This document shows positions 15,827 to 24,600 of a DNA stretch of 38,359 nucleotides, one piece after another; position 1 is the first letter of the stretch, and each line of letters opens with the position of its first letter. Source of the DNA: CAYNYI01 sp964401455. Its GTDB lineage: Bacteria > Fibrobacterota > OXYB2-FULL-49-7 > CAYNYI01. The stretch covers positions 1-38,359 of the forward strand of contig CAYNYI010000011.1 of assembly GCA_964401455.1 (NCBI GenBank), read 5' to 3'. A model generated the notes under the pieces. That model was not told the DNA's origin. It worked only from the letters and a program-made list of their open reading frames with translations, and made no database searches. Position numbers and translations under genes: made by a program.

Positions 15827-17185
15827 CTAGCTTTCTTTTATCTTATTTAGTTTTCTGTATAAAGAAGCACGGGAAATACCAAGCTCCACGCAGGCCTTTT
15901 TAGTATCTCCTCTGTATTTTTCGACAATTTTCCGAACATGTTCCTGTTCTACAGACTCAAGGGTATTCGAAGGAGTGCTGTTTCCGTCATCCGGGAAGCT
16001 TCGGTCTGATGATGGGAATTCATCGGGTCTGCTGTGTTCTGTGAGGCCGGGAAAATGCTCGGGGAATAGCATTTCTCCCCGGCTTAAAAGGACCGCTCTT
16101 TCAAGCATATTACGGAGTTCACGAATATTTCCGGGCCAGCAGTATTTTTTAAGCTGATCCAAAGCTTCATCGGAAATTCCTGTATTTTTTTTATCCATAG
16201 CATTCAGGAGATGTTCCGAAAGCTCTCTGAAGTCTTCGGTCCTTTCTTTCAAAGCCGGCAAATTAAGGGGAAAAACACATATACGATAGTATAGATCTCT
16301 CCTGAATTTTCCATTCTCGACCTCAGTAAAAAGATCTCGGTTTGTTGCGCACATCAAACGAAAGTTGCTTTTTCTTTCCCGTGTTTCACCCATTCGCCTG
16401 TATGTTCTTTCTTCTATGGCTTTAAGAAACTGCGCCTGTACACCAAGATCCATATCGCCAATCTCATCAAGAAACAAAGTCCCGCCATCAGCAACTTCTA
16501 TCAGGCCCTCTCTGTCCTGTACGGCGGAGGTAAAAGCGCCTTTGACATGGCCGAAAAGTTCGCTTTCAAGCATTTCGCCTCTAAGTCCTGCGCAGTTAAC
16601 CTCTACAAAAGTCTCGGCTGATCTTGCCCCGTTTCCATGTATCCAACGCGCGAGCATTCCTTTCCCTGTGCCGGTTTCTCCCTGTATAAGAACAATCGAG
16701 TCGTCGGAGGCTGCTATTTTGGAATGCTCCAGAACTTGTTTTATAGAGGAAGATTTTCCGAAGAAGACCTTATCTTCTTTAACGGTTCTTTTATTCGCTG
16801 CGTTTTTTCTCCTCAGATTCTCGATTTCCAGGCTCTTTTTAAGGAACACATCAAGATCCGACAGATTAACCGGCTTTGTAAGATAATTATCAGCTCCTTT
16901 ATTCATGGCATCCACAACCGAAGGTATATCACCATGACCTGTTATTATTATTATAGCGGTATCAGGGTCTTTTTCCCTTATTTCGGGAATCCACTTAGCA
17001 CCGCTCCCGTCCGGAAGTTTTAAATCCAGAAGAACAGCGTCGAATTTTACTTTACGGTAGAATTCCTTTGCTTCCTCAAGAGAAGCTGCACATTCAAGAT
17101 CATAACCCGAACGGCTTAAATAACGTTTATACGAAAAGTGCGTACTGTTGTCATCATCAACAAGCAGTATTTTTGGTTTATTCAT
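15827..17185 (-). CDS. Sigma-54-dependent response regulator (NtrC/AtoC type)
   Basis: The 452-residue protein has three parts. The receiver domain (about 1-120) carries acidic residues D10-D12 and the phosphorylated D54. A sigma-54 AAA+ domain follows (about 145-370) with Walker A GETGTGKG, the GAFTSA loop that contacts sigma-54, and Walker B TLFLDEIGDM. A Fis-type helix-turn-helix ends it (KKACVELGISRASLYRKLNKI). It activates sigma-54 promoters when phosphorylated. It overlaps the phosphatidyltransferase gene by 8 bases and lies directly before korA, so it is co-transcribed with them. No histidine kinase is in the window. Its targets are unknown; I did not find a convincing -24/-12 promoter near its own operon. 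Confidence 0.95.
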   Translation of the reverse strand: MNKPKILLVDDDNSTHFSYKRYLSRSGYDLECAASLEEAKEFYRKVKFDAVLLDLKLPDGSGAKWIPEIREKDPDTAIIIITGHGDIPSVVDAMNKGADNYLTKPVNLSDLDVFLKKSLEIENLRRKNAANKRTVKEDKVFFGKSSSIKQVLEHSKIAASDDSIVLIQGETGTGKGMLARWIHGNGARSAETFVEVNCAGLRGEMLESELFGHVKGAFTSAVQDREGLIEVADGGTLFLDEIGDMDLGVQAQFLKAIEERTYRRMGETRERKSNFRLMCATNRDLFTEVENGKFRRDLYYRICVFPLNLPALKERTEDFRELSEHLLNAMDKKNTGISDEALDQLKKYCWPGNIRELRNMLERAVLLSRGEMLFPEHFPGLTEHSRPDEFPSSDRSFPDDGNSTPSNTLESVEQEHVRKIVEKYRGDTKKACVELGISRASLYRKLNKIKES

Positions 17186-17834
17186 TAGTATTATCGTTTC
17201 CTTTATGTGTATTGTTGGATATTAACTTCCGGCCGTCCCACAAAACAGGTATTCCCCTTATAACGCACATTATCATTGTCGTCCAGGCGAGGATATCTTT
17301 TATGAGAGTTATTATCTTTAAATCAGGAGAAGGAATCATAATTTGGCCGTCTTCTATTCCGAAGCGTACCGCCAGAAGAATTCCCGCGTAGACAAAAAGG
17401 AAAAACTTTGCGCCTCCGTATACCGCACGGCTTATTCTGGACGCTACAAAAAAGCGCAGTATCGGATGATCGGAAAGACTTTCTTTTCCAAAAGGAGTTT
17501 TTCCTTTTTTAACTTCGAAGGCACGAATGGTGTCGGTGAGCCAGCCTCGGGTTATTATGATTAAGGGAAACCAGAACGTGAAAGCACCCGCGAATGCAAA
17601 ATACACCCAGTATATGCTTTCTACTATCCGGTCTCCGGAGATATCAAATACAGCGCCGAATTCAGAATGTTCGTTCCGCTTTCTTGCTACAATCCCGTCA
17701 ACCATATCAAGTATTATAACAAATGCGACAAGCACTGATGAAAGTATCGCCAGACTGAATGAATTTTTTTGAAAGAGAAGAAGTGTGAAAAAAGCCAGGA
17801 AAATCCTAAAAATAGTTATAGCGTTAGCTGCCAT
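17178..17834 (-). CDS. CDP-alcohol phosphatidyltransferase family membrane enzyme
   Basis: The 218-residue protein has the complete family motif D-x2-D-G-x2-A-R-x8-G-x3-D-x3-D: D43, D46, G47, A50, R51, G60, D64 and D68. Five to six membrane helices are predicted. Such enzymes join a CDP-activated lipid or alcohol to an acceptor, making phosphatidylglycerophosphate, cardiolipin, phosphatidylserine or related products; the acceptor here cannot be told. The ATG follows AAAGGAG. It overlaps the upstream HAD phosphatase by 11 bases and the downstream regulator by 8. The adjacent phosphatase might remove the phosphate from its product or supply its acceptor. Confidence 0.88.
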   Translation of the reverse strand: MAANAITIFRIFLAFFTLLLFQKNSFSLAILSSVLVAFVIILDMVDGIVARKRNEHSEFGAVFDISGDRIVESIYWVYFAFAGAFTFWFPLIIITRGWLTDTIRAFEVKKGKTPFGKESLSDHPILRFFVASRISRAVYGGAKFFLFVYAGILLAVRFGIEDGQIMIPSPDLKIITLIKDILAWTTMIMCVIRGIPVLWDGRKLISNNTHKGNDNTNE

Positions 17835-18702
17835 TTTTTTCTCCTTTTATGTTTTCGGGTTCGAATATCTTTTTTTTAGTGAACGGGTAAAAATGAGCGA
17901 GTCCTTCAAGAACGCCCGCCGAAAAGTTACCATTAAGAGACCCGAAATTCCCTTTGGCGATGTGAAGATATTTTTTTGATTTTTCAGGACCGAGTGCATC
18001 CAAAGCAGCGTTTTTTACCCGTTCAGGAGTGTTTTTTACGAGTACTGCCTTTGTGCCGGATGTAATCGCCGGAAGATCGTTACCTGAATCTCCCGAAAAA
18101 ATAGTCGCGTCTTTATCAAATCCGAGTTCTTCTCTAATGAATTCGGCGGCATCCGCTTTTGTAGCGTTTTCAGGAAGGACATCTATCATGCCGGCGCCCG
18201 TGTCAGGATCTACGCTGAAAATGACCGTGTGCAGAAGACCATTTTGTTCAAGGCGTTCCTCTATCATCTTTATTATTTCGGATGGCACCTCAAGACCCAT
18301 AGTAAAAAAAGAAGCCTTGAATTTACCCTGAGAGTCAGGAGGTTGTGATTCAAGACCGCGGATATCTCGTAATATTTTCACTATATCCGGTCCGGTAAGC
18401 CCTTTCCACGACTCCGAAATGAGAGCATCATAAGCCCCGCATCTTTCCCACTTCCCGTTTTTTTTGGCAAAAACAGAAGCACCTGCGTCTCCTCCAAGAA
18501 AATCCGGTTCCGGCAGATCATAATCATGAACGGCATCTTTAAGAAGCGGTAGATTACGACCGCTTATATAAGCTGCGGAAATTAATTGCCCGGATATAAA
18601 TTTTCGGAATAAAGGCAGGGCGTCAGGAGATGAAGGCGAATCACCGTTTGGGATTATTGTTCCATCCAGATCGGAACAAAGAAGAATTTTATGCTCAGTC
18701 AG
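17824..18702 (-). CDS. HAD-superfamily phosphatase (sucrose-6-phosphate phosphatase-like, HAD-IIB), probable CTG start
   Basis: The frame encodes the nucleophile motif DLDGT (D11 and D13 counted from the CTG), an SGRN motif after the first helix, a cap region, and FSGDSGNDLPAI near residue 200 for Mg2+ binding. This layout is that of HAD-IIB phosphatases, closest in style to sucrose-6-phosphate phosphatase. The catalytic N-terminus lies upstream of the first standard start (a GTG at 18381), so that GTG cannot be the true start. Between an in-frame stop near 18768 and the DLDGT motif there is no ATG, GTG or TTG. The best choice is CTG at 18702, 7 bases after AAAGGA. The length is 292 residues. 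It is the first gene of the operon. The real substrate is unknown. Confidence 0.85.
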   Translation of the reverse strand: MTEHKILLCSDLDGTIIPNGDSPSSPDALPLFRKFISGQLISAAYISGRNLPLLKDAVHDYDLPEPDFLGGDAGASVFAKKNGKWERCGAYDALISESWKGLTGPDIVKILRDIRGLESQPPDSQGKFKASFFTMGLEVPSEIIKMIEERLEQNGLLHTVIFSVDPDTGAGMIDVLPENATKADAAEFIREELGFDKDATIFSGDSGNDLPAITSGTKAVLVKNTPERVKNAALDALGPEKSKKYLHIAKGNFGSLNGNFSAGVLEGLAHFYPFTKKKIFEPENIKGEKNGS

Positions 18703-18734
18703 AATAAGATCCTTTCCGTTATTGACCGTTTCTA

Positions 18735-18764
18735 AATATAGTGTATTTGTCGAAGTTGTTGCAA
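18735..18764 (-). promoter_or_regulatory. Sigma-70-type promoter for the HAD/CDP-alcohol transferase/NtrC/korAB operon
   Basis: On the minus strand TTGCAA (18764-18759) and TATATT (18740-18735) are separated by 18 bases. The predicted start of transcription, near 18728, leaves a leader of about 25 bases holding the AAAGGA ribosome site before the CTG at 18702. This position supports the unusual start choice. Confidence 0.5.
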
Positions 18765-18774
18765 GTCAGTTTAA

Positions 18775-18804
18775 TTGAATACCAGCTCATAAAAATATTA
18801 TTAT
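18775..18804 (+). promoter_or_regulatory. Sigma-70-type promoter for the AI-2E family gene
   Basis: TTGAAT (18775-18780) and TATTAT (18799-18804) have an 18-base spacer. The region is AT-rich and offers overlapping -10 choices (TATTAT again at 18796, TATATT at 18802). AAAGGA at 18828-18833 then precedes the ATG. It is back to back with the minus-strand promoter at 18735-18764. Confidence 0.4.
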
Positions 18805-18837
18805 ATTTAGAGAACTAAAGCCTCATGAAAGGAAACG

Positions 18838-19911
18838 ATGAATAAAGATACCGGATTATTTTCTCATAAGTGGGTTATTCAGTTGCTGGTTTGCGTAGTT
18901 CTGGCTCTGCTAACCGTTTTTATTTATAAAATAAGGCCTATTTCTTTGCCCTTTGGGGCAGGTCTCCTCCTGGCATATTTATTCAATCCATTTGTAAATT
19001 ATTTTGAGAACAGATTTGGAATTCACAGGACAATAACCATTTCAGCGATAATTGTCCTTACTTTATTGGCACTCACTCCCCTATTTGTATGGTCGGTACC
19101 TGTTCTAAGCAGACAGGCTGCGGGTCTTTTCCAGAAACTTCCGGATTATTTTTCAAATATCACCAAGAAATATGAATTTCTGAATACTATTGATATTAAA
19201 AACGCCATTGAAAGCAGAATTTTTGAAAACATAAACAGTAATACCGCTTCAGTATTTGAACTTTTGAAAAACCTTTTAGGAACCACTACTTCTTTCTTTC
19301 TGTGGGTTACCCTTGTACCTGTATCCTTTTTCTTTCTTTCCTGGCATTTCAACGGCCTTTTTTCTTCATTACACAGATATGTACCCGCAACAAAAAAGAA
19401 CGAATTCTTCTCAATAATCAACGATATCGACAACGCATTCGGCGATTTTTTCCGGGGACGGCTTATAATTTCCGCAATTATCAGTTTTCTGTTTGCTCTT
19501 GCGTTTCTAATCACCGGTGTACCTTACTGGTTTTTGCTGGGTTTATTATCCGGTCTGCTAAGTATCGTTCCATATTTATCAATTCTGGGATGGGTAGCGG
19601 CGTTATTTCTTAAATACCTGGATGTAAACACAGTTTCTGATACTAATGCCATCGGCATATTTCTTGAACTATTATGGCCGACTTTGGCATTTTATATAGT
19701 AAACTTATTTGAGGAATGGGTGCTTATTCCCTGGATTCAAAGCCGTTCCACTCATCTTGGTGTCCTGACTATACTTCTTTCAGTACTTACCGGAGGAGCT
19801 GTGGCAGGACTTCTCGGGATGCTGATGGCCATACCGGTCGCAGCTTCATTGAAAATAATTCTAACGCGAAGCATACTTCCCAGACTGGAGGACTGGGCGC
19901 AAAGTAATTGA
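18838..19911 (+). CDS. AI-2E family transporter (PerM/TqsA-like membrane protein)
   Basis: The 357-residue membrane protein has about eight predicted helices. The family pattern is visible: early RPISLPFGAGLLLAYLFNPF, a soluble segment in the middle, FFRGRLIISAIISFLFALAF, and the conserved GLLSGLLSIVPYLSILGW loop. It ends with LLGMLMAIPVAASLKI. Members export autoinducer-2 in some species, act as Na+/H+ antiporters in others, or have unknown cargo, so the function is open. It stands alone between divergent and convergent minus-strand genes, ending 7 bases from the TamA-like stop. Confidence 0.9.
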   Translation: MNKDTGLFSHKWVIQLLVCVVLALLTVFIYKIRPISLPFGAGLLLAYLFNPFVNYFENRFGIHRTITISAIIVLTLLALTPLFVWSVPVLSRQAAGLFQKLPDYFSNITKKYEFLNTIDIKNAIESRIFENINSNTASVFELLKNLLGTTTSFFLWVTLVPVSFFFLSWHFNGLFSSLHRYVPATKKNEFFSIINDIDNAFGDFFRGRLIISAIISFLFALAFLITGVPYWFLLGLLSGLLSIVPYLSILGWVAALFLKYLDVNTVSDTNAIGIFLELLWPTLAFYIVNLFEEWVLIPWIQSRSTHLGVLTILLSVLTGGAVAGLLGMLMAIPVAASLKIILTRSILPRLEDWAQSN

Positions 19912-19918
19912 TACTTTG

Positions 19919-21673
19919 TCAAAACATCTGCCCAACTGAACCGTGCGCTGCCCAGCCTCCTTCGCTTTTCTCTCCATATAATATAAATCCTATATCACCC
20001 CGGAGAGTCCCGATCGGTGTATTGATCCTTAGCCCGGGGCCCGCAGTAAGATATATGTCCTGAATGTCGGCCGACCGGGTACTTTGCCAGACGTTGCCAG
20101 CGTCAAAAAATAAAACACCGCCTATTTTTTTATACAGTTTTTTTCTCAATTCTGCAATATTCAATACGATTTTGAAGATTCCGCCCGCCGGGCTTCCGTC
20201 AGATAAAAGAGGGCCTGCCATTCTGTATGGAAGACCCCGGATAGAGCCATCGCCTCCGGCATAAAATTTCTCATCACGCGGTACTTCATAATTTGTATTG
20301 CCGCGTATTATAATTCCCGTATTCAAGGCTGACGCAAATATAAAGCCTTGGCTCATCGTCTCAAAAAATCGCAATTGGCTTTGAATTTTCATAAATCTGA
20401 TTTCAGTAAATGACTCACCTGCGAATTCTCCTCCAAACCGCAGAAAAGTACCGTCTCCGGTATTAAAAAGGTCGTCACGTGTGTCATAGGAATAGACCGG
20501 GCTCAGACTTCGGATTCTTAATTTCTGAGAACGGCCCATCGCGGAATCTGCAAAAATAGCGGAATTTTCATGTCTGTAGGAAACAGCAAGGTCGGCGTTA
20601 GATCCTGCAGGGTAATTGGAAGTAAAAACTGCGCCTTTTTTATTAATTTTATACCCTGGTTCCTCGTCATAACTAATGAATCCGCGCAAGTTTGTCTTTA
20701 GGGGAATACCGAAAAGCCAGGGTTCCCCTAAACTGATTTCCGCCAGACGCCGTCTTACACTTATTTTTCCGCGAAAGCCAAATGTCCTTGCCATGCCGAA
20801 AAGATTAATATGTCTGAATTCTGAGGAAAGTCTGGCGTATTCATATGAACCGTATCCGGCTTTGGCTTCAATGTACATCGGTTTTTTTTCCTGAATATTG
20901 ACTTTTAGGAGTTTCTCTCCTTTTTTGTAATCATGTATCCTAATATCGACTTTCCTGAAAAGGCCGGTTTGATATAATCTTCTCTCCGTGCGTAGTATTT
21001 CTCTATAATCAACCGTATCGTTTTTATTGATGCTTATCTGACGCTTAATAACAGCATCCTTTGTAAGCCCCTTATGTTTGGTTATTAGCTCGCCTACTCT
21101 GTAGAAACCGTTTTCTTTTATTTTAAAAACAGCTCTGCCTGTATCAGCGGCTGTGTCTATTAATGTTTCGGTATTAAGCTCTGAGTCCGGAAAGCCATTG
21201 TTATTGTAGAGATTTATTATTTCAGCTGCTTTCTTATCAATTTCCGGAATCCGGAAAGTATCTCCTTTTGTAAAATGTATAATGCTTCCGATGAGGTCTA
21301 AGGGCATTTCATCTCTGCCTTCAATTTTTATTCCGGAAAGGATAACAGGAGAATTCTCATCAATTTTGACTATTACACGCACATAATTTTCTTTAGATTT
21401 TAATTTTATTATAGAGCTTTCAATGGCTGTTTTATAATAGCCTTCATTTTTATAAGCTCTGCGGATATTTTTGATATCTTCTTCGAGTATTTCTTTTCTA
21501 AAAACTCTTTTTATAAAAAGGAAGGAGCCTTTTGTCGCCATTAGACGCTTTATTTTGCGTTCGCTGAAGATATTGTTTCCTTTTATTTCTATGGACTCTG
21601 TATAGGCCTCATCGGAAAACCCATTGAAAGATAACAGAAATAAAAAAACCAGAAAAAATCTTTTTTTTATCAT
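19919..21673 (-). CDS. tamA: Omp85-family outer-membrane protein (TamA/BamA-like)
   Basis: The 584-residue protein has a signal peptide (FFLVFLFLLSFNGFSDE). About three POTRA domains follow (25-250; pattern IxGNxxFSERKI...KGSFLF, IKIEGRDEMPL). The C-terminal 16-strand barrel has the late motif YAGGDGSIRGLPYR (the RGx substrate-loop region) and a terminal Phe. Its gene overlaps the end of the tamB-like gene as ATGA, with GGTGGA 6 bases upstream, so translation is coupled. Partnership with TamB makes TamA the best name, although a BamA paralogue of the same length cannot be excluded. It works in outer-membrane protein insertion or lipid transport across the periplasm. Confidence 0.88.
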   Translation of the reverse strand: MIKKRFFLVFLFLLSFNGFSDEAYTESIEIKGNNIFSERKIKRLMATKGSFLFIKRVFRKEILEEDIKNIRRAYKNEGYYKTAIESSIIKLKSKENYVRVIVKIDENSPVILSGIKIEGRDEMPLDLIGSIIHFTKGDTFRIPEIDKKAAEIINLYNNNGFPDSELNTETLIDTAADTGRAVFKIKENGFYRVGELITKHKGLTKDAVIKRQISINKNDTVDYREILRTERRLYQTGLFRKVDIRIHDYKKGEKLLKVNIQEKKPMYIEAKAGYGSYEYARLSSEFRHINLFGMARTFGFRGKISVRRRLAEISLGEPWLFGIPLKTNLRGFISYDEEPGYKINKKGAVFTSNYPAGSNADLAVSYRHENSAIFADSAMGRSQKLRIRSLSPVYSYDTRDDLFNTGDGTFLRFGGEFAGESFTEIRFMKIQSQLRFFETMSQGFIFASALNTGIIIRGNTNYEVPRDEKFYAGGDGSIRGLPYRMAGPLLSDGSPAGGIFKIVLNIAELRKKLYKKIGGVLFFDAGNVWQSTRSADIQDIYLTAGPGLRINTPIGTLRGDIGFILYGEKSEGGWAAHGSVGQMF

Positions 21674-24600
21674 TCGAATTCCACCCGGTATTTTAAGTCG
21701 AGTCCGTTGTTTCCGGACTGGTCAGTTTCGCCTTCAAGTGAAATCCTGTTGGAAATCATATAATTTATTATGATCTTATTGCGGCTGAAGTTTCCAATAT
21801 TGGAGGAATAAGTTATTTCGGTCTTTGGGTTGATTTTTTTTACCGCTTCAAGAACCGGACCGTTTCCCCCTCCGGTATTAAAAATATTTCCTTTTATATT
21901 TATCCGGTCCAGTCCTGTGCTTCTGCTTACTTTTTCCGATAGATAAGAGGATATTTGTCCGGTGGTTATTCGCCCCGCACGTTCTTTTATAACATCTCCG
22001 GAATACGCAATTCTTTCTCTGGTCGTGCCAATTGTTAAAAGAGCCAGAATATTTGTTTTGTCAAGATAAGGCTCTGATCTGAAATTAACCACCGGGTCTT
22101 TAAGAGTACCGGATAAATTCAAATAAATATCATATGTAACCGGTTCTATTCCGTTGAAATCGTCTATTGATGTTACCGCTTCTGCCTGAACAGCCGGATT
22201 TATTTCTTTGGCGGAACTGAAGTCCGCCGTTCCGGATATTATTTTGAATTCACGGTCAAGAAAAACGGCTTTCCCATCTGCGACCGTGATACGGCCGGCA
22301 GGCATTATTGAATAGAAAGGGCCCTGTAAGGTAACCGAAGGTTTAATTGTTATATCTGTTATATTATTCTCAATTTCAATTTTTGATGACGGGTCTATCC
22401 TTATTTCTACATATATATTCTCCAGAAATTCAGATTTTTCATCAGGAATTTTTGTAACATTTTCGCTTAGCGGAACAATAGATTTTAAATCAAAATTTTT
22501 AATGAAGCGTAGCTTTTTAAAACCTGCTTTTCCTTTAATATTTATTTTTTCTTTATTTCCACCGACAAGTAAACTGCAATTTACGTCAGTTGTCTTAAAT
22601 ATATCCGGTTTCTTTAAGTCCATCCCGCGCGCATTTATTGCTAGGTCGACTTCACCAGCCCTTTGTACATTCCCTTTTATTAGAGTTTTTCCATTTTTGG
22701 AGTAAAATCCTGCGCTGTCAACAAATAAGGTCCCCGACTTTATTTTCATGTTGGCAAAGCCTTTATTTATTAAAAATAAGCTGTCGGGAGGAGAAATGTT
22801 TACACTCGAGGCTTTTATCGTACCGTCATAGATAAGGCTGTCAAAATCTCCGTTAATATCAACTTTTGCATGTAAATCTCCTGATGTTTTCCATCCTTCA
22901 GGAAGAAAGTAAGCCGCAGCCTGAATTATATTGCCGGAAATATACATCCGCAGGTCCGCTTTCCCCGATGCTATTCCCCCGGATACGGAGGCACTCCCCG
23001 GGCCTTCCGAATTCAGATTAAAATAAACAGAATCGCTTTTCCCTCTTTTTATATCCCCGGATATTCTAAATGACTGCCCTCCCGCATTAACAACCGCGGA
23101 ATCAATAATTATAAAGCGATCCTTGAGGCTTATATATGAATCAAAATTTCTGAGTCCTTTCCCGCTTTTTAAAAAGGATAAGTCTTTGCTTTTTATATAA
23201 CCTCTGATATCCGCCTCTTTTAGTTTTTCCCGATCAGCAACGATAGAAAGCGAGCATTCAGCAGAACCTCCGATACTGTATGAATCCTCTAAATATGGTT
23301 CTGCTGCCGAGGCATCATTAATAAGGGCAATCGCAGATAATTCATATTTATCGAATGCCGATGCTGATACGTTTATTTTAACGCAGTTTTTTTTATTATC
23401 GCAAAGTCTTGCGTATAAAGCACTGTCTTTTAGAGATACCGAAACCGGCCCTTTAAGGCAATTGTCACCATTATATATGGTTAAAGGATTAAGTATAACT
23501 GTTTTTTCCGAGTAGCTAAGCGGAACATTAAGGCTGTCCGCATAAAATCCCCGATATCCGATCCCGGTAGAGAAAAGCGTGCCGCGTCCTTTTAAAGAAT
23601 TAATGTGACCGCCGAATCCGGCGTCAACAGTTATTCGGCCTGAAGCCGTATCATTTGTAAATCCTGTATCTATCTCACTAAGAAACGTATGCGGTATAAC
23701 TGCGTTGATAAGGGCAGTATCAATTATAATACCACCGGGAGTATTATGCAATTTACCGGAAATATCTGATGATATACCTTTGTATTCAATCTTACCCTTT
23801 GATAAACGAATAAAATACAAAGGTTTTTCTGAAGGAACAGGTCCAAATTTTCCATCGAAGTCCAGGGTGCCGACTATTTTTTCATTAAGAAATAATTCCG
23901 AAAATTCATCGGTTTTTATATTCTTTGCCTGAAAAGAACCTTTTACGGCCGTATCAGAGAAAGTTAATTCTCCTCCCGCATTTCCTTCGTTGTATTTAAT
24001 ATTAAACCGTACGGCTCTATTTGCCGCAGAAGCGTTTAAAGAAAAACCCGATATTGATTTTCCAGGGATAATACTGGCTTTTAGAGACGACTTTCTGAAT
24101 TTTCTGTTTTTTATACTGCCTGAGACGGCCGATTTACAGGAAATGGATAGTTGCCCGGTTTTCCATGCCTGCGGGGGTGTGTAGCGGACCTTTTTATTAT
24201 CTGTATCAAGCTTTATATCAAAAGGAAGCTCTCCGTAAAGCCCCAGCTTTCCGGATGCGTGAATAATGCCTTCTTCCATCTGCATATTGAGACTGTTTAC
24301 AAAAATGGTATCATTATCGGTTGATATATCAAAAATTATTTTTTCAGAATAAAAGGCATTATTACCAATTCCTTCTATTATTCCTTCGGTTTCGGTTTTA
24401 ACGGCATTATTTTTAAAACTGAATTCAGATTTTAAACTGATGCCTTTTGCTTTAAAGATTGAATCCGGAATAAAATGGAATCTGTCCAGCTCGGGATTGC
24501 CTGAAATATCAAGTTTACCGAAGACTTCGGTTCCGAGTGGAGTATTTTGAATATTAAGGTCAGAAAAACCGGTAAGCCCCATGCCTGTGATCAAGGGAAC

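Noticed and set aside
16365..16886. 173-residue open frame on the plus strand
   Set aside because: Antisense to the AAA+ domain of the NtrC-type regulator.
17824..18381. Short form of the HAD phosphatase starting at GTG 18381
   Set aside because: It would lack the DLDGT nucleophile motif, which is present in the same frame just upstream; the longer CTG-started form is preferred.
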